DNA from: Microbacterium luteum
GTDB lineage: Bacteria; Actinomycetota; Actinomycetes; Actinomycetales; Microbacteriaceae
Assembly (NCBI RefSeq): GCF_015277875.1
Contig: NZ_CP063814.1
Location: 2,604,001 to 2,668,000 of the forward strand
Reading direction: 5' to 3'
DNA: 64,000 bases
Notes under the pieces: model-generated
Databases searched by the model: none
Told to the model about the DNA's origin: nothing
The model's input: only the letters and a program-made list of their open reading frames with translations
Made by a program: the position numbers and the translations under genes
Shown here: positions 25,939 through 34,923 of the stretch, piece by piece
Numbering within the stretch: position 1 is the stretch's first letter
How the letters are laid out: every line of letters starts with the position of its first letter

Positions 25939-28157
25939 TGTCCGCGTCGGCCGCCGAGGCCGCGCCCTCGCGCGTCGACCTCGACATCCAGGGCATGACG
26001 TGTGCGTCGTGCGCCGCCCGCATCGAGAAGCGCCTCAACCGCCTCGACGGCGTCACGGCGTCGGTCAACTACGCCACCGAACGCGCGCACGTCGAGTCGG
26101 CATCCGGTCTCACGCCCGAAGCGCTCATCGCCGAAGTGCAGCGCACCGGCTACGACGCGTCGGTGCCGGCGCCCGAGCGATCCCCCGATGACGCGGATGC
26201 GCACGCGCTGCGCACGCGGCTCCTCGTCGCGATCGCCCTGGCCGTGCCCGTCATCGCGCTGTCGATGGTGCCGGCATGGCAGTTTCCGGGATGGCAGTGG
26301 GCCTCGCTTGCTCTTGCGCTCCCCGTGGTGACGTGGGCGGCATGGCCGTTCCACCGTGCCGCAGTGATCAATCTGCGGCACGGCGCGGCGACCATGGACA
26401 CCCTGATCTCGCTCGGGGTGACCGCCGCGACACTGTGGTCGCTGTACGCGCTGCTGTTCACCGACGCGGGCATGATCGGCATGACGCACGGCTTCGTCTG
26501 GTTCAGCGCGTCGAGCGGACCGGCGGTCTACCTCGAGGTCGCAGCGGGCGTGACGATGTTCCTCCTCGCGGGCCGCTTCGCCGAAGTCCGTGCCAAGCGG
26601 CGGTCCGGCGACGCCCTGCGAACCCTCCTGCAGCTCGGCGCCAAGGACGCCGCTGTGCTGCGCGACGGCGTCGAGATGCGCGTGCCGATCACGTCCCTTC
26701 GGGTCGGCGACGAATTCATCGTGCGTCCCGGTGAGAAGGTGGCGACGGACGGGGTCGTGACCTCGGGCACCAGCAGCATCGACGCCGCCCTCGTCACCGG
26801 AGAGTCGGTGCCGGTCGACGTCTCCCCCGGCGACGCGGTCGTCGGCGCGACCCTCAACACGGGTGGGCGCCTGGTGGTGAAGGCGACGCGCGTGGGGTCG
26901 GACACGCAGCTGGCCCAGATGGCGCGCCTCGTCGAGGACGCGCAATCTCGCAAAGCGGATGTGCAGCGCCTGGCCGACCGGGTGTCGGCGGTGTTCGTTC
27001 CGGTCGTGATCGGGATCTCGGTCATCACCCTCGTCGCGTGGCTCGTGCTCGGCGGCTCCGCGCAGGCCGCGTTCACGGCCGCCGTGGCGGTGCTCATCAT
27101 CGCCTGCCCCTGCGCGCTCGGACTCGCCACCCCGACCGCCCTCATGGTCGGCACCGGCCGCGGCGCCCAGCTCGGCATTCTCATCACCGGCCCCGAGGTG
27201 CTCGAGTCGACCCGCCGGGTCGACACCATCGCGCTCGACAAGACGGGCACCGTGACCACCGGACGCATGTCGGTCATCGACGTCACGGCAGCGACCGGGG
27301 AGGACGCCGACGAGGTGCTCCGCGTCGCCGCCGCCGTGGAAGACGCCTCCGAGCACCCGCTCGCCCTGGCGATCGTCGCGGCCGGCCGGCGGAACGGACC
27401 GCTCCCGATGATCGATGCGTTCCGGGCGACCGCCGGGTCCGGCGTCTCGGCCGTCGTCGACGGACGTGCGGTGCTGGTGGGCAGCGCGTCGTTCCTGCGC
27501 TCCTGGGCGGTCACACCGATCGAGACAGACACCGAGGGCCTCACGACCGTGCACGTGGCATGGGATGGCGCGGCCCGCGGCGCCATCTCGCTCGCCGACG
27601 GCGTGAAGCCCACCAGCGCGGAGGCGGTGCAGCGCCTGCGCGCGCTCGGCCTCGAGCCGGTGCTGCTCACCGGCGACGGCGAGTCCGTTGCTCGACGCGT
27701 CGCCGCCGAGGTGGGCATCGAGCGTGTCTCAGCCGGGGTCCTGCCGGAAGGCAAGGTCGACACGATCAACGCGCTTCAGAGCGAGGGACGGGTCGTCGCG
27801 ATGGTCGGCGACGGGGTCAACGATGCCGCCGCCCTCGCGCAGGCCGACCTCGGCATCGCCATGGGCACCGGGACCGATGCCGCGATCGCCGCATCCGATC
27901 TCACCCTGGTTCGCGGAGACCTGCTCGCCGCCGTCGACGCGCTGCGACTGTCGCGCGCGACCCTGCGTACGATCAAGACCAATCTGTTCTGGGCGTTCGC
28001 CTACAACACCGCCGCGATCCCCCTGGCCGCCCTGGGCCTGCTGAACCCGATGATCGCCGGGGCCGCGATGGCGTTCTCCAGCGTCTTCGTCGTCGGCAAC
28101 AGCCTGCTGCTGCGCCGCTTCCGCGCGACCGCACCGACACCGAAGGAGTCCCGATGA
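25938..28157 (+). CDS. copA: Copper-exporting P1B-type ATPase
   Basis: A 739-residue Cu(I) efflux ATPase. One N-terminal metal domain (GMTCASCAARIEKRL, residues 20-35), membrane segments, the actuator motif TGESVPVD, the membrane metal site CPC in IIACPCALGLATP, phosphorylation motif DKTGTVTTG, nucleotide site SEHPLA with the P1B His-Pro, and hinge motif MVGDGVNDAAALAQAD are all intact. The large N-terminal region starting at 25938 overlaps the copZ stop. The stop overlaps csoR by ATGA. Confidence 0.97.
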   Translation: MSASAAEAAPSRVDLDIQGMTCASCAARIEKRLNRLDGVTASVNYATERAHVESASGLTPEALIAEVQRTGYDASVPAPERSPDDADAHALRTRLLVAIALAVPVIALSMVPAWQFPGWQWASLALALPVVTWAAWPFHRAAVINLRHGAATMDTLISLGVTAATLWSLYALLFTDAGMIGMTHGFVWFSASSGPAVYLEVAAGVTMFLLAGRFAEVRAKRRSGDALRTLLQLGAKDAAVLRDGVEMRVPITSLRVGDEFIVRPGEKVATDGVVTSGTSSIDAALVTGESVPVDVSPGDAVVGATLNTGGRLVVKATRVGSDTQLAQMARLVEDAQSRKADVQRLADRVSAVFVPVVIGISVITLVAWLVLGGSAQAAFTAAVAVLIIACPCALGLATPTALMVGTGRGAQLGILITGPEVLESTRRVDTIALDKTGTVTTGRMSVIDVTAATGEDADEVLRVAAAVEDASEHPLALAIVAAGRRNGPLPMIDAFRATAGSGVSAVVDGRAVLVGSASFLRSWAVTPIETDTEGLTTVHVAWDGAARGAISLADGVKPTSAEAVQRLRALGLEPVLLTGDGESVARRVAAEVGIERVSAGVLPEGKVDTINALQSEGRVVAMVGDGVNDAAALAQADLGIAMGTGTDAAIAASDLTLVRGDLLAAVDALRLSRATLRTIKTNLFWAFAYNTAAIPLAALGLLNPMIAGAAMAFSSVFVVGNSLLLRRFRATAPTPKESR

Positions 28158-28471
28158 CCGACACCGCCCCGATCACCGACGGCGCGCACGCCCACCACGG
28201 CTACATCAGCGACAAGGCCCGCTACCTCAATCGCCTGAAGCGGATCGAGGGGCAGGCGCGCGGCATCCGCACGATGGTCGAGGATGAGCGCTACTGCATC
28301 GACATCCTGACGCAGATCAGCGCCCTCACCAGCGCGCTGGAGACCGTGGCGCTGGGGCTCCTCGACGACCACCTGCGTCACTGCGTGGTCGACGCCGCGC
28401 GAGCCGGAGGCCCCGAGGCCGAGGAGAAGATCGCGGAGGCATCGCAGGCCATCGCGCGCCTCGTGCGGTGA
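28154..28471 (+). CDS. csoR: Copper-sensing repressor CsoR
   Basis: A 105-residue all-helical regulator of the CsoR/RcnR (DUF156) family. The core is RYLNRLKRIEGQARGIRTMVEDERYCIDILTQISAL followed by LLDDHLRHCVVDAA, giving the Cys-His-Cys copper ligand set (YC, DH, HC). Cu(I) binding releases it from the operator at 25647, so the operon is self-controlled. Start ATG overlaps the copA stop; AAGGAG lies just upstream. Confidence 0.95.
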   Translation: MTDTAPITDGAHAHHGYISDKARYLNRLKRIEGQARGIRTMVEDERYCIDILTQISALTSALETVALGLLDDHLRHCVVDAARAGGPEAEEKIAEASQAIARLVR

Positions 28472-28480
28472 CGCGCTCCG

Positions 28481-29548
28481 TTACGTGAGGTCGGCCACGT
28501 CCGACACCGTGCGGCGCGACCGGCGCGCGGCCGACACGGAGTCCGCCGACAGGATCACCAGCGCCGCCCAGACCAGCGCGAAGCCGATCCAGCGCTCCGG
28601 CGGCATGGGCTCCTGCAGGATCCACACCCCGATCGTGAACTGCAGGATGGGGGCGACGAACTGCAGGAGGCCGATGACGGTCAGCGGAACCCGGCGCGCG
28701 CCCGCGGCGAACAGCAGCAGGGGCGTCGCCGTCATCACCCCCGCCAGAAGCAGCAGCACGGTGTGCACGGCTCCGGCCGTGCCGAGTGTGAGACCGGCCG
28801 TCACCCCCACCGCGATCAGCTGGATGATGGCGACCGGGGTGAGCCAGAGCGATTCGAGCGTGAGCCCGCTCACCGCGTCGACGGAGGGGCCGATCTGCTT
28901 CTTGACGAGCCCGTACAGTCCGAAGGATGTCGCCAGCGACAGTGCGATCCACGGGAACGCACCGTAGCCCGCCACGATCACCCCGACCGCGGCGGCCGCG
29001 ATGCCGAGCGCGATCCACTGCGTGACACGCAGCCGCTCCCGGAGGATGAGGACGCCCAGGAGCACGGTCAGGATCGGATTGATGAAGTATCCGAGACTCG
29101 TCTCGATCACGTGCCCGGTCAGGGTCGCGATGAGGAACACCTGCCAGTTGACGTAGATGAGCAGGCCCGCCACCACCGTCCAGCCGACGAGACGTCGCTG
29201 CCGGAGGATCGCCACCAGCCGAGGCCACGTGCGCGTGACGGTCAGCAGCATCGCGCAGAACACCAGCGACAGCAGGATGCGCCACGCGACGACCTCCCAC
29301 GGCCCGGTGGGTGCGAGCGCGAGGAAGTACAGCGGCAGGAACCCCCACAGGAGGTACGCGACGAACGTGTACACGCCGCCCCACGCTCGCTCTCGCGAGG
29401 CGTCCGGCGGCGAGGCGCCTGCGTCGGCGGACGACGGAACGCCGACGCCCGCGGTCACGAGCGCGGTCTCCCCCAGGTCGGGGGCGTCTCGTGCTGCCTC
29501 GTCGGCGTCGCCGGCTCCCCCGGGGGGCTCGGGCGCGTCGAGGTTCAC
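28481..29548 (-). CDS. rarD: RarD/EamA family transporter
   Basis: A 355-residue membrane protein of the RarD branch of the drug/metabolite transporter superfamily. After a 55-residue Asp/Ala/Pro-rich cytosolic lead come ten hydrophobic segments, beginning GGVYTFVAYLLWGFLPLYFLAL and including LIYVNWQVFLIATLTGHVIETSLGYFINPIL, the diagnostic RarD stretch. Substrate is not established for the family. It converges with csoR, 9 bp apart, with no terminator visible. The GTG at 29548 is supported by a -10 box 6 nt upstream. Confidence 0.88.
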   Translation of the reverse strand: MNLDAPEPPGGAGDADEAARDAPDLGETALVTAGVGVPSSADAGASPPDASRERAWGGVYTFVAYLLWGFLPLYFLALAPTGPWEVVAWRILLSLVFCAMLLTVTRTWPRLVAILRQRRLVGWTVVAGLLIYVNWQVFLIATLTGHVIETSLGYFINPILTVLLGVLILRERLRVTQWIALGIAAAAVGVIVAGYGAFPWIALSLATSFGLYGLVKKQIGPSVDAVSGLTLESLWLTPVAIIQLIAVGVTAGLTLGTAGAVHTVLLLLAGVMTATPLLLFAAGARRVPLTVIGLLQFVAPILQFTIGVWILQEPMPPERWIGFALVWAALVILSADSVSAARRSRRTVSDVADLT

Positions 29549-29554
29549 CGGTTC

Positions 29555-29560
29555 ATCGTA
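29555..29560 (-). promoter_or_regulatory. -10 box, leaderless start of rarD
   Basis: Minus-strand TACGAT, 6 nt before the GTG at 29548. Confidence 0.5.
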
Positions 29561-29594
29561 GTCCCGACCTGCCGCGCCCGGTTGCGGCAGCGAA

Positions 29595-29626
29595 AAGGGC
29601 TCGGATGCCGAAGCATCCGAGCCCTT
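29595..29626 (-). terminator. groES terminator
   Basis: Perfect 14-bp stem AAGGGCTCGGATGC / GCATCCGAGCCCTT with a TTCG loop on the minus strand, 17 nt after the groES stop, followed by TTCGC. It ends the groES transcript just upstream of the rarD promoter. Confidence 0.85.
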
Positions 29627-29642
29627 CGTCAAGCGGGGTGTC

Positions 29643-29939
29643 TCAGCGGACGACGACCGCCAGAACGTCGCGCGCCGACAGCACGAGGTACTCATCGGCA
29701 CCGAACTTGACCTCGGTACCGCCGTACTTGCTGTAGATCACGCGGTCGCCGACGGCGACGTCGACCGGGACACGGTTGCCGTTGTCGTCGATGCGACCGG
29801 GACCGACCGCCACGACCTCGCCCTCCTGGGGCTTCTCCTTGGCGGTGTCGGGGATGACCAGACCGCTGGACGTGGTCTGCTCGGCCTCGACCTGCGTGAT
29901 GACGATGCGGTCCTCGAGCGGCTTGATGGAAACCGACAC
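29643..29939 (-). CDS. groES: Co-chaperonin GroES
   Basis: A 98-residue Cpn10 that caps the GroEL folding chamber. The family hallmarks are present: [25 protein letters not shown] with the mobile loop, [12 protein letters not shown] and [28 protein letters not shown]. It is monocistronic here; no groEL lies in the window, as is common in actinobacteria with unlinked groEL copies. Two CIRCE operators upstream indicate HrcA control and heat induction. Confidence 0.97.
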   Translation of the reverse strand: MSVSIKPLEDRIVITQVEAEQTTSSGLVIPDTAKEKPQEGEVVAVGPGRIDDNGNRVPVDVAVGDRVIYSKYGGTEVKFGADEYLVLSARDVLAVVVR

Positions 29940-29977
29940 GGGTCTACCTCTGCTTTCCTATGAGACGTCAAGACTCG

Positions 29978-30004
29978 TTAGCAAACTCGGAGTGAGAGTG
30001 CTAA
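29978..30004 (-). promoter_or_regulatory. CIRCE operator 1 (HrcA)
   Basis: TTAGCAAAC-N9-GAGTGCTAA. The right half is perfect, the left differs from TTAGCACTC at two positions. It lies 39 nt upstream of the groES start. Confidence 0.85.
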
Positions 30005-30022
30005 CGCAAGTCTAGGGAAGCG

Positions 30023-30049
30023 CTGGCACTCTTGCAACGCGAGTGCCAG
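30023..30049 (-). promoter_or_regulatory. CIRCE operator 2 (HrcA)
   Basis: CTGGCACTC-N9-GAGTGCCAG, a perfect 9-9-9 inverted repeat, 19 nt beyond the first. Tandem CIRCE sites are typical of actinobacterial groE promoters. Confidence 0.85.
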
Positions 30050-30266
30050 ATTTACGATCGACACGTATCAGCACGGCCCTGGCCGTCTCCCCTCATGTGT
30101 GTGTACGATGACAACACCGAGACCGGGTCAGCTGGGTGACCTGGCATCGGATGCAGACGACGGCGTTCGCCACCGTGATCGCTCCTCGTCTGCTGCACTG
30201 GGACACTGGGAACAACTGGGGTAATCACGAGCTCTCGCCAGCTCGCGCCCGATCCGTGGGGGGATC

Positions 30267-32288
30267 ATGGCAACGGCGTATTTTCTGGGTATCGACGTCG
30301 GTACGAGCAGGACGGCGGCAGCGACCGCACGGTCCGCTCCCGACACCACACTCGACACCCGAAGCTTTCCGCTCGGACGCAGCACCGACAGTGCTCCGTC
30401 ATCGGTGTTCGTCACCGCTGACGGCCTGCTCTTCGGAGACGCCGCCGAACGACGCGGCATCAGCCAGCCCGAGCGGCTCGTGCGCGAGTTCAAGCGCAGC
30501 ATCGGCGACGACGTTCCGCTGTCGGTGGCGGGGCGGACTCTTCCGCCCGAGCAGCTCTATGCGCACACCGTCGCCTCGGTCATCGAGGCCGTCGTCGAGC
30601 GCGAGGGCTCGTCACCCGAGGGCACCATGCTCACCCACCCGACCGGGTGGGGCTCCCACCGGCTGGGCCTGATCCGCACCGCGCTGGGCCGCGCCGAGGT
30701 CGGCGAGGTGTCGCTGATCACCGAACCCGAAGCGGCCGCACGGCAGTACGAAGCCGGCCGGGTTCTGGAGCCGGGCCGCTCGCTCGCCGTCTACGACCTC
30801 GGCGGCGGCACGTTCGACTCCGTCATCCTCCGCAAGTCCGACGACGGCGGGTTCGCGCCCCTCGGCAGCGCGTCGGGAATCGACGACCTCGGTGGCGCCG
30901 ACTTCGACGACGAGGTGCTCCGCCACGTGCTCCGCGCTGCGGGCGTGACCGCAGCCGACCTGCAGTCCGACGACGCCGACATGCGGCTGGCGCTGTCGCA
31001 GCTGCGCCGGGAGTGCGTCGACGCCAAGGAGGCGCTCTCGTTCGACTCCGACGTGACGATCCCGGTGCTCCTGCCCACGGGCGCGGCGAGCGTTCGCCTG
31101 ACCCGTGCGGAGTTCGAGGACATGATCGCGCCGTCGGTGGAGCGCACGGCCGACACGCTCGAAGACACGCTCGAAGCCGCCGGTCTCACTCCCGACGACG
31201 TCGAGAGCATCCTGCTCGTCGGCGGATCATCTCGCATCCCGCTCGTCGCGCAGATGCTCTCCGAGCGCTTCGACCGTCCGATCGCGATCGATGCCGATCC
31301 GAAGTCCTCGATCGCCCTCGGCGCAGCGCGGGCCATCGCACCGGCCGCCGAGATCGGCGCGGGTCTCGCCCTGCTGCCGGCCGGGTCCGCCGCGGCACTG
31401 GTCGACGACGCCCCCGTCGCCGAGGCGGCCGATGTCGCCGAGGCACCCACGCCGCTTCCCGCTCGCCGGTCTCGGGCGATCCCGATCGCGGCGTCCGCAG
31501 CGGGCGCGCTCGTGCTCGCGAGCGGCCTCGTGCTCGCGAACGCGACCGGACTCGGCAACAGCACCCTCGCCGCCGGCTCGAGCCAGCAGTCGCTGAGCGA
31601 GTGGCTCGGCATGGAGCTGACCGCGTCCTCGCAGGCGGTCAGCGAGACGAGTGAGCCCGAGGCGGCCGGTGAGGAACCGGGTGCTGCCGATGCGGTCAAG
31701 GCCGCGCCCCGGCCGAAGGCGGACACCGGCGGCTGGACCACACCGCGCAGCAACCCGATGGTGCACAACACCCGCACCACACCGAAGTCATCGTCCTCCT
31801 CCTCGAGTGCCACGCAGGGGCGCACGTCGCCGTCGAAGTCGGCGCCGCCGAAGTCCTCGGGATCCAGCGGATCGACGGGGTCGAGCGGGTCGTCGGGCTC
31901 GAGCGGTTCGTCCGGGTCCAGCGGCTCCACCGGATCGACCGGCTCGTCCGGATCCGGCGGGTCGACGACCACGCCGTCGACGCCTCCGACCACATCGACA
32001 CCGACGCCGACCACCCCGTCGACGCCCTCGCCCTCGACACCGTCGACCACTCCGACGCAGGAGCCGGACCCGACCCCGACCGAGCCGACGACGGACCCGT
32101 CGCCGACGACCGACCCGACGCCGGATCAGACGACCCCGACGCAGGAGCCCGAGCCGACGAGCGAGCCGGAACCCACCGCGTCGACCTCGACGGCACCCGA
32201 CCCCGCGCCCTCAGAAACGCAGACCGAGACGACTCCCCCCACGTCGCCCAGCCCCAGCCCGTCCGATACGACGGTGACGGCTGAGTAG
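30267..32288 (+). CDS. Membrane-anchored Hsp70-like ATPase with Ser/Thr/Pro-rich tail
   Basis: A 673-residue protein. Residues 1-365 form an Hsp70/actin-fold ATPase: phosphate-1 motif GIDVGTSRTA, phosphate-2 YDLGGGTFDSVIL, adenosine motif ILLVGGSSRIPLV. The DnaK substrate-binding domain is absent. After a linker comes one membrane segment (about 404-424) and a low-complexity tail of roughly 240 residues with SGSSGS repeats, then Thr-Pro-Glu/Asp-rich sequence, likely outside the membrane. It is followed 15 bp later by the IniR-like regulator and heads the ini-like locus. ATG 30267 follows GGGGGGATC. The 215 bp upstream contain a GGTCA...TGACC dyad (30126-30141) and no gene. Confidence 0.88.
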   Translation: MATAYFLGIDVGTSRTAAATARSAPDTTLDTRSFPLGRSTDSAPSSVFVTADGLLFGDAAERRGISQPERLVREFKRSIGDDVPLSVAGRTLPPEQLYAHTVASVIEAVVEREGSSPEGTMLTHPTGWGSHRLGLIRTALGRAEVGEVSLITEPEAAARQYEAGRVLEPGRSLAVYDLGGGTFDSVILRKSDDGGFAPLGSASGIDDLGGADFDDEVLRHVLRAAGVTAADLQSDDADMRLALSQLRRECVDAKEALSFDSDVTIPVLLPTGAASVRLTRAEFEDMIAPSVERTADTLEDTLEAAGLTPDDVESILLVGGSSRIPLVAQMLSERFDRPIAIDADPKSSIALGAARAIAPAAEIGAGLALLPAGSAAALVDDAPVAEAADVAEAPTPLPARRSRAIPIAASAAGALVLASGLVLANATGLGNSTLAAGSSQQSLSEWLGMELTASSQAVSETSEPEAAGEEPGAADAVKAAPRPKADTGGWTTPRSNPMVHNTRTTPKSSSSSSSATQGRTSPSKSAPPKSSGSSGSTGSSGSSGSSGSSGSSGSTGSTGSSGSGGSTTTPSTPPTTSTPTPTTPSTPSPSTPSTTPTQEPDPTPTEPTTDPSPTTDPTPDQTTPTQEPEPTSEPEPTASTSTAPDPAPSETQTETTPPTSPSPSPSDTTVTAE

Positions 32289-32303
32289 CGTGCGGGGGCG
32301 ATA

Positions 32304-34802
32304 GTGAACAGGCTCACCGAGACCACCGATCCGACGGTAGAGATGCTTCCCCGGGCTGCCCACGCGCTCGGCGCCCTCGACGACCTCGTCACGCGCAGAC
32401 CCCCACTGCGCGCAGCGATCGTCGGGGGTGCCGGCTCGGGCAAGACGGATGCGCTCGCCTACCTGCGCGGTCGGCTCGACCGAGACGGCCGGCCGACCCA
32501 CCTGTGGTCGGCGCGCGATAGCACCGATCCCGTCGACGACGACGTGACCCTCCTCGTCGACGACGCGCAGGAGCTCGACGAGAAGGCGCTCGGAACACTC
32601 CTCGAACGCGCGCATCGACCCGACGCGGGCCTCGTCATCGCCTACCGCACGTGGCCGGCACCGCCGGCGCTGGTGGAGATCACCCGCGTGGTCGAGCACG
32701 ACAGTCCGCCCCTGCTGCTGGGCGAGGTGACGCTCGCCGAGGTGCGCACCGATCTGCTGTCGGCGGATGCGGCGTGCGCGCAGCACATCCTCGACATCAG
32801 CGGCGGCACCGCGTGGCTGGTGGCCGCGTGCGTCGAGGCGCACGACCTCCAGGACTGCAGCGACGACCCCGAGCACCGCGAGCTCGCACGCGTCGTGCGC
32901 CGCCGGGTCCAGCACCGGCTCGAGACGGTCTCGCCGGCCGTTCGCCGCCGCATCGAGACCCTCAGCCTCGGCGCGCGTCACGCCGGTGCCGAGACCGCCG
33001 ACGCCGCGGAGATCATCGCAGAGGGCCATGCCGAGGGACTGCTCACGGCCAACGGACGCCCCCTCCCGCTCGTGGCCGACGCGGCCCGGGCCAGCACGTC
33101 GATCGACGTGCTCATCGATCTGATCTGGCACGGCTCGCTCGACCTCGTGCCGGGCTCCGACCTGGCCGCGAGTCTCGACGGGATCGTCGACTCCGCGCTC
33201 GGCAACGCGATCGCCGAACGCGCACGCGCCGAGATCGCCTGCCAGCCGGCGCTCGCGGCCGCACTCTTCGAGCGCGCCGTCGCGTGCGGCGTGCCGGAAT
33301 CCGAGATCGCCGCCGCGCACGCGCACGCCCTGTGGGCCGCCGGGGACGGCGACGGGGCCGGACTGCTCCTCGGCGGCGTGGGGATCGACCGCGCTCACCC
33401 GGACCACGACCTCGCCGCCGACACGCTCGCGACGACATGGGCCGACCGCGGGATGATGTCGATCGCACACGACACGTACCGTGCGATGCCGCCGGCGTCG
33501 GCGCCCGGTCGCACGCGCGCACTCGTCGCCGCCGCCGGCGCCGGCAGACTCGTCGAGCGCGACCTCTCCACGGGCACAGCGGATGCGACGGCACCGGCGG
33601 CCCCGTCTGCCCGGGGGGTCGCGCTCGATCTGCTGGATCGCGGCCTGCGCGCCACGCTCTCCGATGACAGCCCCCGCGAGGCTGTGGATGACCTTCGCCG
33701 CGCGGCCGACCTGTCGTGCGCCGCCCGGGACACCTCGCCGACGCCCGAGCTTCCGGCCGTCATCGCCGCGACCGCCGCGATCGGGATCGGGGACCTGGAT
33801 CTCGCCCACACGGTGATCACCGACGCCCTCACCCACACCGCGCACTGCCGCCGCTGGCGTCCGCGCCTGCTGCTGTGGAACGCGTGGATCGCCGTGCAGC
33901 GCGAGCAGGTCGCCGAGGCGCGACGCTCGCTGGCCGCGGCGACCGCCGACGGCGCCGTGCTCTCGGCCCGCGACGACGTCATCGCCGCGGCCGTCACGGT
34001 CGAACTCGCTCGGCGCTACGACGACGTCGCCGCGCTCGGATCCGCCTGGGACTCGCTCAAGAGCCGGGTGCGCCGTGTCGAACCCGACCTGTACATGCTG
34101 CTGCCGCTGAGCGAACTGGTGATCGTCTCGGCCCGCCTCGGCGACGCCGAATGGATGCAGCCGGCCTTCCGCGACGCACTCGCCCTCGTCGACCGGCTCG
34201 GTGAGCCGTCGGTGTGGGCGACGGCGCTGCACTGGGCGGGCATTCAGCGCGGCATCCTCGAGAATCGCCCCGACGACCTCGCACCGCACGCCAAAGCACT
34301 CGTCACCGCCGCCCGCCGCAACCCGCTCGCCGCCCGCATGGCGCAGGCCGGGCGAGCGTGGACGGCCATCCTCGCCGGCACCGTCGACCCCGACGCGGTG
34401 GAAGCGGCCGCCCGGGGTCTTTCCACGGTCGGACTCGCGTGGGACGGCGCACGCCTCGCCGGACACGGAGCCCGTCGCAGCAAGGACAAGAAGGTCGGGG
34501 CGCGGCTGCTGGCGTGCGCGCGGGAGCTGCACCCGCGCGAGACGGCACCCTCGGGCGAACCGGCAACAGGCCCGGTTCCCACCTCCGCGAACACCGGTCT
34601 CAGCGAGCGCGAACACGAGATCGCCCAGCTGGTGCTGCAGGGCCGGACGTACGCCGAAATCGGAGCAGAGCTGTTCATCTCACCGCGTACTGCGGAGCAC
34701 CACATCGGACAGATCCGCCGGCGGCTGGCTGCCACGTCGCGGTCGGATCTGCTGGCGAAACTGCGCGTGGCGATGAGCACGACGGAAGGGGCCGGACGAT
34801 GA
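32304..34802 (+). CDS. Large LuxR-family ATP-binding regulator (IniR/MalT-like)
   Basis: An 832-residue STAND-type transcription regulator. An N-terminal P-loop (IVGGAGSGKTDAL, about residues 40-52) and a Walker B-like VTLLVDDAQELDE precede a long alpha-helical sensor region resembling TPR repeats, and the last 65 residues are a LuxR HTH (LSEREHEIAQLVLQGRTYAEIGAELFISPRTAEHHIGQIRRRL). Such proteins bind an inducer, oligomerise with ATP and activate transcription. Its size, architecture and position before an IniB gene recall mycobacterial IniR (Rv0339c), from memory. Start GTG 32304 follows the Hsp70 gene by 15 bp. Confidence 0.9.
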   Translation: MNRLTETTDPTVEMLPRAAHALGALDDLVTRRPPLRAAIVGGAGSGKTDALAYLRGRLDRDGRPTHLWSARDSTDPVDDDVTLLVDDAQELDEKALGTLLERAHRPDAGLVIAYRTWPAPPALVEITRVVEHDSPPLLLGEVTLAEVRTDLLSADAACAQHILDISGGTAWLVAACVEAHDLQDCSDDPEHRELARVVRRRVQHRLETVSPAVRRRIETLSLGARHAGAETADAAEIIAEGHAEGLLTANGRPLPLVADAARASTSIDVLIDLIWHGSLDLVPGSDLAASLDGIVDSALGNAIAERARAEIACQPALAAALFERAVACGVPESEIAAAHAHALWAAGDGDGAGLLLGGVGIDRAHPDHDLAADTLATTWADRGMMSIAHDTYRAMPPASAPGRTRALVAAAGAGRLVERDLSTGTADATAPAAPSARGVALDLLDRGLRATLSDDSPREAVDDLRRAADLSCAARDTSPTPELPAVIAATAAIGIGDLDLAHTVITDALTHTAHCRRWRPRLLLWNAWIAVQREQVAEARRSLAAATADGAVLSARDDVIAAAVTVELARRYDDVAALGSAWDSLKSRVRRVEPDLYMLLPLSELVIVSARLGDAEWMQPAFRDALALVDRLGEPSVWATALHWAGIQRGILENRPDDLAPHAKALVTAARRNPLAARMAQAGRAWTAILAGTVDPDAVEAAARGLSTVGLAWDGARLAGHGARRSKDKKVGARLLACARELHPRETAPSGEPATGPVPTSANTGLSEREHEIAQLVLQGRTYAEIGAELFISPRTAEHHIGQIRRRLAATSRSDLLAKLRVAMSTTEGAGR

Positions 34803-34845
34803 CCCCCGACCTCACGCGCAGATCCCTAAGCGCCCTCAGAATCTT

Positions 34846-34861
34846 TCGGGGTTACCCCCGA
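34846..34861 (+). promoter_or_regulatory. GC palindrome upstream of iniB-like gene
   Basis: TCGGGG-TTAC-CCCCGA, perfect, 62 nt before the ATG. CCCTAAGCG lies 14 nt upstream of it. A similar pair (TCCGGG-N5-CCCGGA, with CCCTAGGGG) precedes the second repeat-protein gene, which suggests a shared activator site, plausibly for the LuxR protein. Confidence 0.45.
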
Positions 34862-34923
34862 TTCCGAACCTCGCAGACCTGCATAGCCTCGAGAACGAGT
34901 CTCGAAACGACGGGAGAGACACC

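Noticed and set aside
30060..30266. A further small gene before the Hsp70 gene
   Set aside because: No start with a ribosome site and no family-like sequence; the short frames are shadows.
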